Assembly (NCBI RefSeq): GCF_046000175.1
Contig: NZ_JBEOMB010000038.1
Span: 1 to 64,000 of the forward strand
DNA: 64,000 nucleotides
DNA from: Rhodoplanes sp046000175
Lineage (GTDB): Bacteria > Pseudomonadota > Alphaproteobacteria > Rhizobiales > Xanthobacteraceae
Direction: 5' to 3'
The notes under the pieces are model-generated. The model did not search any database, was not told the DNA's origin, and worked only from the letters and a program-made list of their open reading frames with translations. Positions 9,012-17,716 of this stretch are shown one piece after another. The translations under genes and the position numbers were made by a program. Position 1 is the stretch's first letter. Each line of letters opens with the position of its first letter.

Positions 9012-9998
9012 CTACAGCGAGACGTTGGCGTCCTTGACGGCCTCGCGCCACAGGGCGAGGTCGGCCGCGATGGTCGCCTTGAACTCGTCCGGCGTGGAGC
9101 CGATCGGGTCGACCCCGAAGCTGTCGAGCTGCTCCAGCGTCTTCTTCTCCTTCAGGGCCGCCTTCACCTCGCGGGCGAGCAGGTCGACGATCTCCTTCGG
9201 CGTGCCGGCCGGCGCGGTCAGGCCGTTCCAGGTGTCGGTCTTGAAGCCCGGATAGCCCTGCTCGGCGACGGTCGGCACGGCGGGCAACTTGGCGGCCCGG
9301 GTGGCGCCCGACACGGCGATCGGCCGCAGCGCCCCGCCGGCATGCGGCAGCGCCTCCGAGAGATTGCCGAAATACATCGGCACGTGGCCGGCGATCACGT
9401 CGGCGACGGCCGGGGCGCCGCCCCGATAGGGCGTGTGCATCATCTCGAGGCCGGCCCGCTTGACGAACAGCGCCATGGTGAGATGGCTGATGCTGCCGTT
9501 GCCGCCGGACGCGTAGACGACCTTGCCGGGGCGCTCCTTCACATAGGCGACGAGCTCGGGCAGCGTCGTGGCCGGGAAGGACGGGTGGACGACGAGGCAG
9601 AACGGGTTGCTGGCGACGTTGCTGACGGCGGCGAAATCGGTCAGCGGGTCGTAGTTGGTCTTCTTGATCGCCGGGAACACGGCCATCTGGGCGACGGCCG
9701 CGACCATCAGGGTGTAGCCGTCGGCGGGCGAGCGCGCCGTCGCCTCGGCCGCGATGGTGCCGCCGGCGCCGGTGCGGTTCTCGACCACGAACTGCTGGCC
9801 GAGCCGATCGCTCAGATGGGCGGCGAGCAGACGGGCGATGCCGTCGGTGTTTCCGCCGGCCGCGAACGGCACCAGGATGCGGACCGGCCGGTCCGGCCAG
9901 CCGCTCGCCCGTGCCGACAGCGGCAGGCCCATGGTTCCGGCCCCGGCCACCATGGCCCCGGCCGCCAGCGACTTCAGCAGCGCACGTCGTGTCGTCAT
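9012..9998 (-). CDS. Bug-family tripartite tricarboxylate transporter substrate-binding protein (328 aa)
   Basis: A periplasmic solute receptor of the Bug (TctC-like) family. The N terminus MTTRRALLKSLAAGA has a twin-arginine start and a hydrophobic core ending near LSARA, giving a probable Tat signal peptide. Family landmarks are WPDRPVRILVPFAAGGNTDG, VVENRTGAGG, DGYTLMV, and MMHTPYRGGAPAVADVIAGH. Many Bug proteins bind carboxylates or aromatic acids and are encoded without TctAB partners, as here. The preceding genes on the same strand (FAD monooxygenase remnant, racemase-fold protein) suggest an aromatic or dicarboxylate ligand, which is inference. Confidence 0.85.
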   Translation of the reverse strand: MTTRRALLKSLAAGAMVAGAGTMGLPLSARASGWPDRPVRILVPFAAGGNTDGIARLLAAHLSDRLGQQFVVENRTGAGGTIAAEATARSPADGYTLMVAAVAQMAVFPAIKKTNYDPLTDFAAVSNVASNPFCLVVHPSFPATTLPELVAYVKERPGKVVYASGGNGSISHLTMALFVKRAGLEMMHTPYRGGAPAVADVIAGHVPMYFGNLSEALPHAGGALRPIAVSGATRAAKLPAVPTVAEQGYPGFKTDTWNGLTAPAGTPKEIVDLLAREVKAALKEKKTLEQLDSFGVDPIGSTPDEFKATIAADLALWREAVKDANVSL

Positions 9999-10118
9999 GT
10001 CTCGCTCCGCTCCGACCTTGTGCTCTCGCGCGCGGCGGGTCCCGGTCCCGTCAGTTGCGATCGACCCTCGTGAAAGTCCTCCTCGAAGGGGGTGTCGTCC
10101 CTTGGGGCGCGACGGCGT

Positions 10119-11313
10119 TCAGTCGACGGCGGCTGCGGCCCGCAGCCCCTCGATCATCGCCGTTCGCATGAGAAACGGGCGGGCCTTGGCGGGGTCCGCG
10201 GCGGTGTCGCGCAGCTCGCGCAGGCGCTCCTCGCGCACCGCCGGATTCTTCTCCTCGAGCACGCGCTTGTTCTGGATGGTCATCGCCTGCAGGAACGCGT
10301 TGGCGACATGGCGGCGCTGCCGGTCGTAGCGATCGAGCAGATCGTCGGGCGCGCCGCCGAGCACGCGCACCAGCGTGCCGGCGAGGCTGACGGCGTCGTG
10401 GATGCCGAAGTTCATGCCCATGCCGCCGAGCGGATTGTTGACATGGGCGGCATCGCCGGAGAGCAGCACGCGACCGCGCCGGTAGGTCGCCGCGACCCGC
10501 TGGTGGACCGTGTAGAGATTGGTGTGGACGATCTTTATGGGCTCGTCGGTGACGAGAAAGCCGCGCACCCTGGCTTCGGCACCGACGTGATCCAAGAGAT
10601 CCTCGGCCGCCGCCTCGGGCGGCGTGGGGAAGACGACGCGCCACAGGCCTGGCGGACCCTCGCCCGGCACCTTGAACAGGGCGCACCACTCGCGCGGATC
10701 CGACACGTAGCAGGAATAGGCGAAGCCGCGCCGGGCGAAGTCGAAGGTCGTGGTGACGACCAGGAACCGCTCCTGATACGTGAAGCCCTCGAAGTCGATC
10801 TCCTGCGACTTGCGCACCACGCTGCGGCCGCCGTCGGCGCCGATCACATAGGCGCCGCGCACCGCCTCGCCGTTCTCCAGGATCACGTCGGCGCCAGAGG
10901 CGTCCTGCGTCACGGTCGCGGCCGGCACGCCGTAGCGGATGTCGACGTCGCGAAACGAGGCGAGCCGGTCGGTCAGGATGGCGACCAGCTTGTGCTGCTC
11001 GCACTGGAGCCGGTACGGGTAGGGCGTCACGTCGGCGAGCAAGCCGAGGTCGAACTCGGCGACCAGCCCCTCGTCGCGGCCGCGGAACTGCCATTGCGGG
11101 CAGAGGATGCCGCGGGCATGCAGCTCGGCCGTGACGCCGGTGTCGGCATACATCTCCAGCGTCGGCGGGTGGAACGTCGCGGCGCGCGGATCCTCGTAGA
11201 TCTCGTGGCGCGCCTCCAAGCACCGTCACCGGCACGCCGGCGCGCGCCAGGAACAGCGCCGCCGTCAGCCCGGTCGGCCCTGCTCCGACGACGACGACGC
11301 GATCCTGCATCAT
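10119..11313 (-). pseudogene. FAD-dependent aromatic-ring monooxygenase (frameshifted)
   Basis: The first 32 residues (QDRVVVVGAGPTGLTAALFL, the dinucleotide-binding GxGxxG) are in one frame. The rest, from EARHEIYEDPRAATFHPPT on, is in another. Reading across the break, one extra base in a run at about 11216-11217 (plus strand) explains the shift; removing it gives the family-typical ...VTVLEARHEIYEDPRA. The body has the DG motif (VIGADGGRSVVRKS) and the GD motif (RVLLSGDAAHVNNPLGGMGM) of PheA/UbiH/MhpA flavin hydroxylases. It would have been about 397 aa. Without the N-terminal segment the FAD site is lost. It is either a recent pseudogene or an assembly error. The start has an upstream GAGGGG and lies 11 nt after the racemase-fold gene. 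Confidence 0.8.
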
Positions 11314-11323
11314 CCGCAACCCC

Positions 11324-12067
11324 TCAGAACTCTTCCAGCACCCGGCCGAAGCCGTAGAGCCGATCGTCGATGCCGCTGCGGCGCAGCGCGTCCCAGTAGG
11401 TGACGACGTTCATGGCCAGCACCGGCTTGCCGAGCCAGCGCTCCGCCTCGGCCGCGACGGTGCCGTTCGCAAGGTTCGTGCCGACCTGCAGGATGGCGTC
11501 GATGTCGTCGCCGTCGATCTCGCGCAGCACCTTGCGCAGCGTGTCGGGCTGCACCTGCGCGATGGCGAAGGGCGAGGCGCAGCGCAGGCCGACGATGCGC
11601 ACGACGTCGAAGCCGGCCTCGGTCAGATAGCCCGCGACCGTCTCGTCGCCCTTCGGCTGGTGCGGGGTGAGGACGGCGATGCGCTTCGCCCCGAAGGCCG
11701 TGAGCGCCGCCGTCGCCGCGGTCGAGCCCATCGAGACGCCGACGCCGGCGCGCTTTTCCAAGTCGTTCTGCAAGGCCGCGGCACCGGAAACGCCGCCGGT
11801 GAACGCTTCTATCGCGACAGCCATGATCACGTGGTCGGGCGCGCAGGTCATCACCTGGTCGATCGCCGGGAAGATGCCGTCGCGCATGCGCTGGACATGC
11901 GCCAGGAAGCCGGCGTCGCTCGCCTCGATCGGCTTGTTCTCCAGCGTGAGGCGACCGACATGGTTGGTGACGCCGCGTGGCCGCAGCGCCTCGCATTCCG
12001 GACCGACCACCGTGTTGGTCGAAGGCACGACGATGCCGATCTTCTTGCGATAGCCGAGTGCGTCCAC
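11324..12067 (-). CDS. Maleate isomerase/arylmalonate decarboxylase-fold protein lacking both usual cysteines (247 aa)
   Basis: The sequence follows the Asp/Glu racemase superfamily as in maleate cis-trans isomerase and arylmalonate decarboxylase: KKIGIVVPSTNTVVGPE at the N terminus, GVSMGSTAATAALTAFGAKR mid-protein, and a C-terminal VLAMNVVTYWDALRRSGI. At the first catalytic-cysteine site (YGCTS in maleate isomerases) I read VIMAVAIEAF, giving Val84. At the second (SCTNL) I read LQVGTNL, giving Gly196. Both nucleophiles therefore appear absent. The GTG at 12067 is preferred over 12115 because AAGGACAAAGG lies 8 nt upstream. It precedes the FAD monooxygenase and Bug receptor genes, suggesting a catabolic operon. 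The reaction is undefined. Confidence 0.7.
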   Translation of the reverse strand: MDALGYRKKIGIVVPSTNTVVGPECEALRPRGVTNHVGRLTLENKPIEASDAGFLAHVQRMRDGIFPAIDQVMTCAPDHVIMAVAIEAFTGGVSGAAALQNDLEKRAGVGVSMGSTAATAALTAFGAKRIAVLTPHQPKGDETVAGYLTEAGFDVVRIVGLRCASPFAIAQVQPDTLRKVLREIDGDDIDAILQVGTNLANGTVAAEAERWLGKPVLAMNVVTYWDALRRSGIDDRLYGFGRVLEEF

Positions 12068-12270
12068 GCGATGCGCCTTTGTCCTTGGGCCGTGCGGTCC
12101 GGCCGACGTGATCACATGCTACGAACCGGCCGCGACGGGCGGGAATGCCAATCTCGGTCATGCTGATTTCGCCGTTTGCGAAGGCAGCTCGCGAATTTGC
12201 CCAACGACTGTGCATTGCGGTGACGCCATCTTGCGCTGCGGCGAGGGGCGCGTGCGGCGGCGGCTCTCAT

Positions 12271-12354
12271 ACTCCGCTCATCCCCGCGAAGGCGGGCATG
12301 AGCGGCGGCGCGCCGTGCCGCCCCTGGGTCCCCGCCTTCGCGGGGACGAGCGGA
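12271..12354. repeat. Degenerate copy of CCGCGAAGGCGGG intergenic repeat
   Basis: The core ACTCCGCTCATCCCCGCGAA and the right half CCTGGGTCCCCGCCTTCGCG match the cores of the 151-bp elements at 25741, 32648 and 60955. The outer CTAGAG ends are not recognisable here. It lies in the 370-bp region between the divergent racemase-fold gene and the ndvA-like gene, which otherwise holds only promoter-sized sequence. Confidence 0.75.
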
Positions 12355-12437
12355 CCACGCGGCGCCACCCACCACGTTCCGGCCCGAAAGGACCTGCTAT
12401 AACGGGCCACCGTCGCCCGATTCCACGACAGGTCCGC

Positions 12438-14246
12438 ATGAGCGTGTTCCGTCTCTATCTGCGTGCGCTGGCGCTGCTCGCGCCGGTGAAGCGCCTCGCC
12501 TGGACGCTGGCGCTCGCCAACCTGGCGCTCGCCGCCGCCCAGTTCGCCGAGCCGGTGCTGTTCGGCCGCGTCGTCGACACGCTGTCGAAGGCGGCCGCGC
12601 CCGGCGCCGGCTTCTCCTGGTCGACGCTGACCGGGCTCCTGGCGGCGTGGGCCGCCTTCGGCCTGTTCAGCATCGTCTGCGGCACGCTGACCGCGCTCTA
12701 TGCCGACCGGCTCGCCCATCAGCAGCGCCAGGCCGTGCTGGCCGACTATTTCGAGCGCGTGCTCGAGCAACCGCTCGCCTTTCACGGCTCGACCCATTCG
12801 GGCCGGCTGATGAAGGTGATGCTGCAGGGCACCGACGCGCTGTGGGGCCTGTGGCTCGCCTTCTTCCGCGACAATCTCGCGGCCTTCGTGTCGTTCTTCG
12901 TGCTGCTGCCGCTCGCCCTGGTCCTCAACTGGCGGCTCGCGCTGCTGCTCGTCGTGCTGTGCGTCGTCTTCGCGGTGCTCACCGCCTTCGTGATGCGCAA
13001 GACCGAGACGCTTCAGCGCCTCGTCGAGAGCAACTATTCGGAGCTCGCCGAGCGCGCCTCGGACACGCTCGGCAACGTCGCGCTGGTGCATTCCTTCGCC
13101 CGCGTCGACGCCGAGGTGACGGGGCTGAAGACCGTCATCGACCGGCTGCTCGCGGCGCAGATTCCGGTGCTGTCCTGGTGGGCCGTGGTGGCGGTGCTGA
13201 CGCGGGCGTCGACGACCCTCACCATGCTGGCGATCGTGCTGCTCGGCACCTGGCTCAACATCCACGGCCTCGCTTCGGTCGGCGAGATCGTCACCTTCAT
13301 GGGCTTCGCCACCATGCTGATCGCGCGGCTGCAGGACGCCGTGTGGTTCGTCAACCGGGTCTTCGCCGAGGCGCCGCGGCTCGCCGAGTTCTTCGAGGTG
13401 TTCGACGCCGAGCCGGCGATCCGCGACCGTGCGGGCGCGATCGATCCGGGCCGCCTGTCGGGGCTGGTCGAGTTCGACGGCGTGTCGTTCTCCTACGACG
13501 GCAAGCGGCCCGCCGTCGCCGATCTCACCGTGACGGCGAAGCCGGGCGAGACGATCGCGTTCGTCGGCACCACGGGCGCCGGCAAGACGACGGCGCTGGC
13601 GCTTTTGCACCGCGCTTTCGACCCGCAGTCGGGCACGATCCGCATCGACGGCATCGACATCAAGACGATGAAGCTCGCGGGCCTGCGGCGGAACATCGGC
13701 GTCGTCTTCCAGGAAGGGCTGATGTTCAACCGCTCGATCGCCGAGAACCTGCGCATCGGCAAGCCGGATGCGACCGAGGCCGAGCTGAGGCTCGCCGCCG
13801 AGCGGGCGCAGGCGATGGAGTTCATCGCCCGCACGCCGGAGGGCTTCGACGCCCGTGTCGGCGAGCGCGGCCGCAGCCTGTCGGGCGGCGAGCGCCAGCG
13901 GCTCTCGATCGCCCGCGCGCTCCTCAAGGAGCCGCCGATCCTGATCCTCGACGAGCCGACCTCGGCGCTCGACGCGCGCACCGAGACCCGGCTGATGGCG
14001 GCGCTCGACGAGGTGATGAAGGGGCGCACGACCTTCGTGATCGCCCACCGGCTCGCGACGGTGCGGCGCGCCGACCGCATTCTCATGTTCGAGCACGGAC
14101 GGGTGATCGAGCAGGGCACCTTCGACGAGCTGATGGCGAAGGGCGGCCGCTTCGCCGAGCTCGCCCGTGATCAGTTCATCGCCGCCGGCCCCGGCACCGC
14201 CGCCCAGGGCGATGCCGCCGCGGCCGCTTCGGGGCTGCCGGGGTGA
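12438..14246 (+). CDS. ndvA: NdvA/ChvA-like ABC exporter, probable cyclic beta-glucan exporter (602 aa)
   Basis: A half-size ABC exporter with a fused membrane and ATPase domain. About six helices span residues 20-300, and the family-typical segment EPVLFGRVVDTLS is near residue 40. The ATPase (about 350-585) has Walker A GTTGAGKTTALALLHRAFD, the Q-loop VVFQEGLMFNRS, the signature LSGGERQRLSIARALL and Walker B ILILDEPTSALD. Similarity to rhizobial NdvA/ChvA runs along the whole length, including VLSWWAVVAVLTRASTT and GEIVTFMGFATMLIARL. That family exports cyclic beta-1,2-glucan to the periplasm. No glucan synthase gene (ndvB) is adjacent, so another glycan or lipid substrate is possible. The ATG at 12438 is chosen over an upstream frame that crosses a repeat. 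Confidence 0.72.
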   Translation: MSVFRLYLRALALLAPVKRLAWTLALANLALAAAQFAEPVLFGRVVDTLSKAAAPGAGFSWSTLTGLLAAWAAFGLFSIVCGTLTALYADRLAHQQRQAVLADYFERVLEQPLAFHGSTHSGRLMKVMLQGTDALWGLWLAFFRDNLAAFVSFFVLLPLALVLNWRLALLLVVLCVVFAVLTAFVMRKTETLQRLVESNYSELAERASDTLGNVALVHSFARVDAEVTGLKTVIDRLLAAQIPVLSWWAVVAVLTRASTTLTMLAIVLLGTWLNIHGLASVGEIVTFMGFATMLIARLQDAVWFVNRVFAEAPRLAEFFEVFDAEPAIRDRAGAIDPGRLSGLVEFDGVSFSYDGKRPAVADLTVTAKPGETIAFVGTTGAGKTTALALLHRAFDPQSGTIRIDGIDIKTMKLAGLRRNIGVVFQEGLMFNRSIAENLRIGKPDATEAELRLAAERAQAMEFIARTPEGFDARVGERGRSLSGGERQRLSIARALLKEPPILILDEPTSALDARTETRLMAALDEVMKGRTTFVIAHRLATVRRADRILMFEHGRVIEQGTFDELMAKGGRFAELARDQFIAAGPGTAAQGDAAAAASGLPG

Positions 14247-14291
14247 GCGGGATTGCTCTGTTGGAATTCATGACAGATAGGGCGGTGTTCC

Positions 14292-14486
14292 GGGCTCACC
14301 CCCCTCCCTGTCCCTCCCCCACAAGGGGGGAGGGAACGCAGGAGCCGTGACGCCGGAGTCTGCCGAGAGGTTCGCGGAGAAGCTGTCCAGGAGACTCGAC
14401 CTCGATCGTCAGCGGAGGCTCGGCCGCGGGCCGCAGCCGGCTCCCTCCCCCCTTGTGGGGGAGGGTTGGGGAGGGGGGTGAGCCCC
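14292..14486. repeat. Long inverted repeat of CCCTCCCCCACAAGGGGGGAGG type
   Basis: The left arm (14292-14333) reads GGGCTCACCCCCCTCCCTGT and continues through CCCCCACAAGGGGGGAGG. The right arm (14444-14486) is its near reverse complement, ending GGTTGGGGAGGGGGGTGAGC. About 110 bp separate the arms. This is a widespread alphaproteobacterial intergenic repeat type. It lies between the ndvA-like gene and the convergent RND gene and could act as a bidirectional transcription end, though no T-run is present. Confidence 0.8.
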
Positions 14487-14532
14487 GGTCTCAGGCTTCA
14501 GCCGCAGCTCTCGGACTTCGTCTGCGAAACGC

Positions 14533-17500
14533 TCACTCCGCCGGCGCCGCCGTGGCTTCGCCCTTCTTCGCTCCCGCCTTCTTCGCCTTGCGGGCCAGGA
14601 GGTGCTCCTCGAAGCGTTGCATCAGCACGAAGAACGACGGCACGAACAGCACGGCCAGGCAGGTCGAGGCGATCATGCCGGAGAACACCGTGATGCCGAT
14701 CGAGGCCCGCGCCGAGGCGCCGGCGCCGGTCGCCACCACCAGCGGCGCGACACCGAGTATGAAGGCGAAGGACGTCATCAGGATCGGCCGGAATCGTTCG
14801 CGCGCCCCTTCGATGGCGGAGTCGACGATGCTCTTGCCGGCCGCCCGCGTCTCGCGGGCGAACTCGACGATCAGGATGGCGTTCTTGGCGGAGAGCGCGA
14901 TCAGCAGCACGAGGCCGATCTGGACGTAGAGGTTGTTGTCGACCTTGAGGGCGTTGAGCACCGAGACCGGGCCGAGCAGCGACAGCGGCACGGCGAGCAC
15001 CACCGAGATCGGCGCCCACCAGCTCTCGTACTGGCCGGCCAGCACCAGATAGACCAGCAGGATCGACAGCGCGAAGACGACGAACATCTGGTTGCCGACG
15101 ATCTTCTCCTGGTACGACATCGCCGTCCATTCGATGCCGGCGCCGGGTGGCAGGGTGCGGGCCGCGATCTCTTCCATCAGCCGCATGGTCTGGCCGGTCG
15201 ACACGCCGGCCGCCGGCAGCGCCACGACGGTGGCGGACGGGTAGAGGTTGTACAGGCTGATCAGCGGCGCCCCGACGGTCGGCGTGATGGTCATCAGCGT
15301 GCCGAGCGGGATCATGTCGCCCTTCACGTTGCGGACCGTCAGGTTGCGCACGTCGTCGAGCCGCTGGCGGAAGTCGGAGTCGGCCTGGACATAGACCTGG
15401 AAGACGCGGCCGAACTTGTTGAACTGGTCCACGTAGGTGGAGCCGAGATAGCCGGCGAGCGTCTGGAACACCTGATCGAGCGACACCTGCAGGGTCTCGG
15501 TCTTCACCCGGTCGACCTCGACCCGGTACTGCGGCGCGCTCGACCGGAAGGTCGAGATCACCCGCTGGATCTGCGACTGGGTCGAGGCGTTGGCGACGAA
15601 ACTGTCCACCATGCCCTGCAGCTTGGGCAGGTCGAAGCTGCCGTCGCGCAGCTCGATCTGCATGGTGACGCCGCCGGCATTGCCGACGCCCTGGATGGGC
15701 GGTGGCGGCACCACCAGGATCTTCGCCTCCTGGATCTCGCCGAGCGTGGTGTTGAGCCCGATCAGCAGCGGGCGCAGGCCCTCGGCCTTGCCGCGCTTGT
15801 CCCAGTCGTCGAGCATGACGTAGGCGACGCCCGCATTGGCGAGCGAGGCGGAGTTGTCGAGCACCGACACGCCGGCGATCGTGATCACCTGCTTGACGCC
15901 CGGCGTCTTGCCGGCGATCGCGCTGACCTTGTCGAGCACGGCCTGGGTGCGGGTCAGCGAAGCGCCGTCGGGGAGCTGGACGCTCGCCACCAGATAGCCC
16001 TGGTCCTCGATCGGCAGGAAGCCGGTCGCCACCCGCGTGAAGCCCCAGAAGGCGCCGCCGATGATCACCAGCGCCAGGATCGCCATGACGGCGGCCTTCG
16101 CCACCATGCGGCTGATCAGGGCGGTGTAGAGATGCTCGGCCTTGCCGTAGACGGCGTTGAAGCCGCGGAAGAAGGCATTGCGCTCCTCCGGCGGCACCGG
16201 GGCGCGCAGCCAGGTCGCGGCCTGGGTCGGCTTCAGAGTCAGGGCGTTGATGGCCGACAGAAGCGCCGTCGCGGCGATGACGAGGGCGAACTGCGCATAC
16301 ATGCGCCCCGTCAGGCCGGGCAGGAAGGCGGCCGGCAGGAACACGGCCATCAGCACCAGCGTGATGCCGATGATGGGTCCGAGCAGGATCCGCATCGCGC
16401 TGATCGCGGCGTCGTGGCCGCTCATGCCCTTCTCGATGTTGTGGGCGGCGCCTTCCACCACGACGATGGCGTCGTCGACCACGATGCCGATCGCCAGCAC
16501 GATGGCGAACAGGGTCGAGAGGTTCACGGTGAAGCCGAGCGCCGCCATGCCGGCGAACGCGCCGATGATGGTCACCGGCACGGTCGTCGCCGGCACCAGC
16601 ATGGCGCGCCAGTCCTGCAGGAAGAGCAGGATGACGATCAGCACCAGGATCGCCGCCTCGTACAGGGTCTTGTAGACCTCGTTGATCGAGGCGGTGACGA
16701 ACAGGGTGGTGTCGAACGGGATGCCGTAGACCAGCCCCGGCGGGAAGTCCTTGGCGAGCGCCTTCATCTTGGCGTCGACGCGGCTCGCGACGTCGAGCGC
16801 GTTGGCGCCCGGCGACTGGTAGATCGCGATGCCGGCCGAGGGCTGGCCGTCCTGGGTGAAGATCTGGCTGTAGGTCTGGGCGCCGAGCTCGACCCGGCCG
16901 ATGTCGCGAACCCGCGTCACGTTGCCGTTGTCGCCGGTCTTGACGATGATGGCGGCGAACTGGTCGGGATCGTCGAGGCGGCCGAGCACGTCGAGCGTGT
17001 ACTGGAAGTTCTGCGCCTTGGGGGCCGGCGGCATGCCGATCTGGCCGGCCGTCACCTGCTGGTTCTGCCCCTGCAGCGCTTGCACCACGTCCTGGGTGGT
17101 GAGCGAGCGCGCCTGCATGCGGTTGGGATCGAGCCACACCCGCATCGAGTACTGGCCGGCGCCGAACACGTTGACGTTGCCGACGCCGGGCAGGCGCGCG
17201 ATCTCGTCGTGCAGCCGGATGGTGGCGTAGTTGGCGAGGTAGAGGCTGTCGTAGCGGTTGTCCGGCGAGGTGAGCGTGACGATCTGCAGGATCGACGTCA
17301 TCTTCTTCTGGACGGTGACGCCCTGCACCTGGACCGAGGTCGGCAGCTGCGACAGCGCGGTGGCGACGCGGTTCTGGACCAGCACCTGCGCCATGTCGAG
17401 GTCGGTGCCGATCTCGAAGGTCACGATCAGGCTGTAGCTGCCGTCCGACCCCGCGTAGGACTGCATGTAGATCATGCCCTGGACGCCGTTGACCTGCTGC

Positions 17501-17700
17501 TCGATCGGCAGGGCCACGGTGTCGATCACGGTGCGGGCGCTGGCGCCCGGATAGCTGGTCGTCACCGAGACGGTCGGCGGCACCACGTCGGGATATTGCG
17601 AGACCGGCAGTCGCAGCAGCGCGACGGCGCCGATCACGATCATCAGGATGGCCAGGACGTTCGCGAGAACCGGCCGCTCGATGAAGAATTTCGAGATCAT
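14533..17700 (-). CDS. HAE-1 family RND multidrug efflux pump (1055 aa)
   Basis: A full-length inner-membrane RND pump of the AcrB/MexB type, driven by protons and exporting hydrophobic drugs through an outer-membrane channel. It starts MISKFFIERPVLANVLAILM, the standard first helix. The proton-relay pair Asp409-Asp410 is in VLAIGIVVDDAIVVVEG in helix 4. The porter domains have AcrB-like segments such as LPVSQYPDVVPPTVSVTTSY and GVGNVNVFGAGQYSMRVWLD. The second half repeats the fold. The C terminus is Lys/Ala-rich. The gene lies 16 nt downstream of its adaptor gene, so both form one operon. No outer-membrane TolC-like gene follows. A GTG/ATG change of start is unlikely. Substrates are unknown. 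Confidence 0.93.
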   Translation of the reverse strand: MISKFFIERPVLANVLAILMIVIGAVALLRLPVSQYPDVVPPTVSVTTSYPGASARTVIDTVALPIEQQVNGVQGMIYMQSYAGSDGSYSLIVTFEIGTDLDMAQVLVQNRVATALSQLPTSVQVQGVTVQKKMTSILQIVTLTSPDNRYDSLYLANYATIRLHDEIARLPGVGNVNVFGAGQYSMRVWLDPNRMQARSLTTQDVVQALQGQNQQVTAGQIGMPPAPKAQNFQYTLDVLGRLDDPDQFAAIIVKTGDNGNVTRVRDIGRVELGAQTYSQIFTQDGQPSAGIAIYQSPGANALDVASRVDAKMKALAKDFPPGLVYGIPFDTTLFVTASINEVYKTLYEAAILVLIVILLFLQDWRAMLVPATTVPVTIIGAFAGMAALGFTVNLSTLFAIVLAIGIVVDDAIVVVEGAAHNIEKGMSGHDAAISAMRILLGPIIGITLVLMAVFLPAAFLPGLTGRMYAQFALVIAATALLSAINALTLKPTQAATWLRAPVPPEERNAFFRGFNAVYGKAEHLYTALISRMVAKAAVMAILALVIIGGAFWGFTRVATGFLPIEDQGYLVASVQLPDGASLTRTQAVLDKVSAIAGKTPGVKQVITIAGVSVLDNSASLANAGVAYVMLDDWDKRGKAEGLRPLLIGLNTTLGEIQEAKILVVPPPPIQGVGNAGGVTMQIELRDGSFDLPKLQGMVDSFVANASTQSQIQRVISTFRSSAPQYRVEVDRVKTETLQVSLDQVFQTLAGYLGSTYVDQFNKFGRVFQVYVQADSDFRQRLDDVRNLTVRNVKGDMIPLGTLMTITPTVGAPLISLYNLYPSATVVALPAAGVSTGQTMRLMEEIAARTLPPGAGIEWTAMSYQEKIVGNQMFVVFALSILLVYLVLAGQYESWWAPISVVLAVPLSLLGPVSVLNALKVDNNLYVQIGLVLLIALSAKNAILIVEFARETRAAGKSIVDSAIEGARERFRPILMTSFAFILGVAPLVVATGAGASARASIGITVFSGMIASTCLAVLFVPSFFVLMQRFEEHLLARKAKKAGAKKGEATAAPAE

Positions 17701-17716
17701 GCGTGGCCCGCCCGGA

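Noticed and set aside
12108..12437. N-terminal extension of the ndvA-like protein from an upstream start
   Set aside because: The extension crosses the palindromic repeat at 12271 and is Arg/Gly/Pro-rich; the ATG at 12438 begins the family-typical N terminus.
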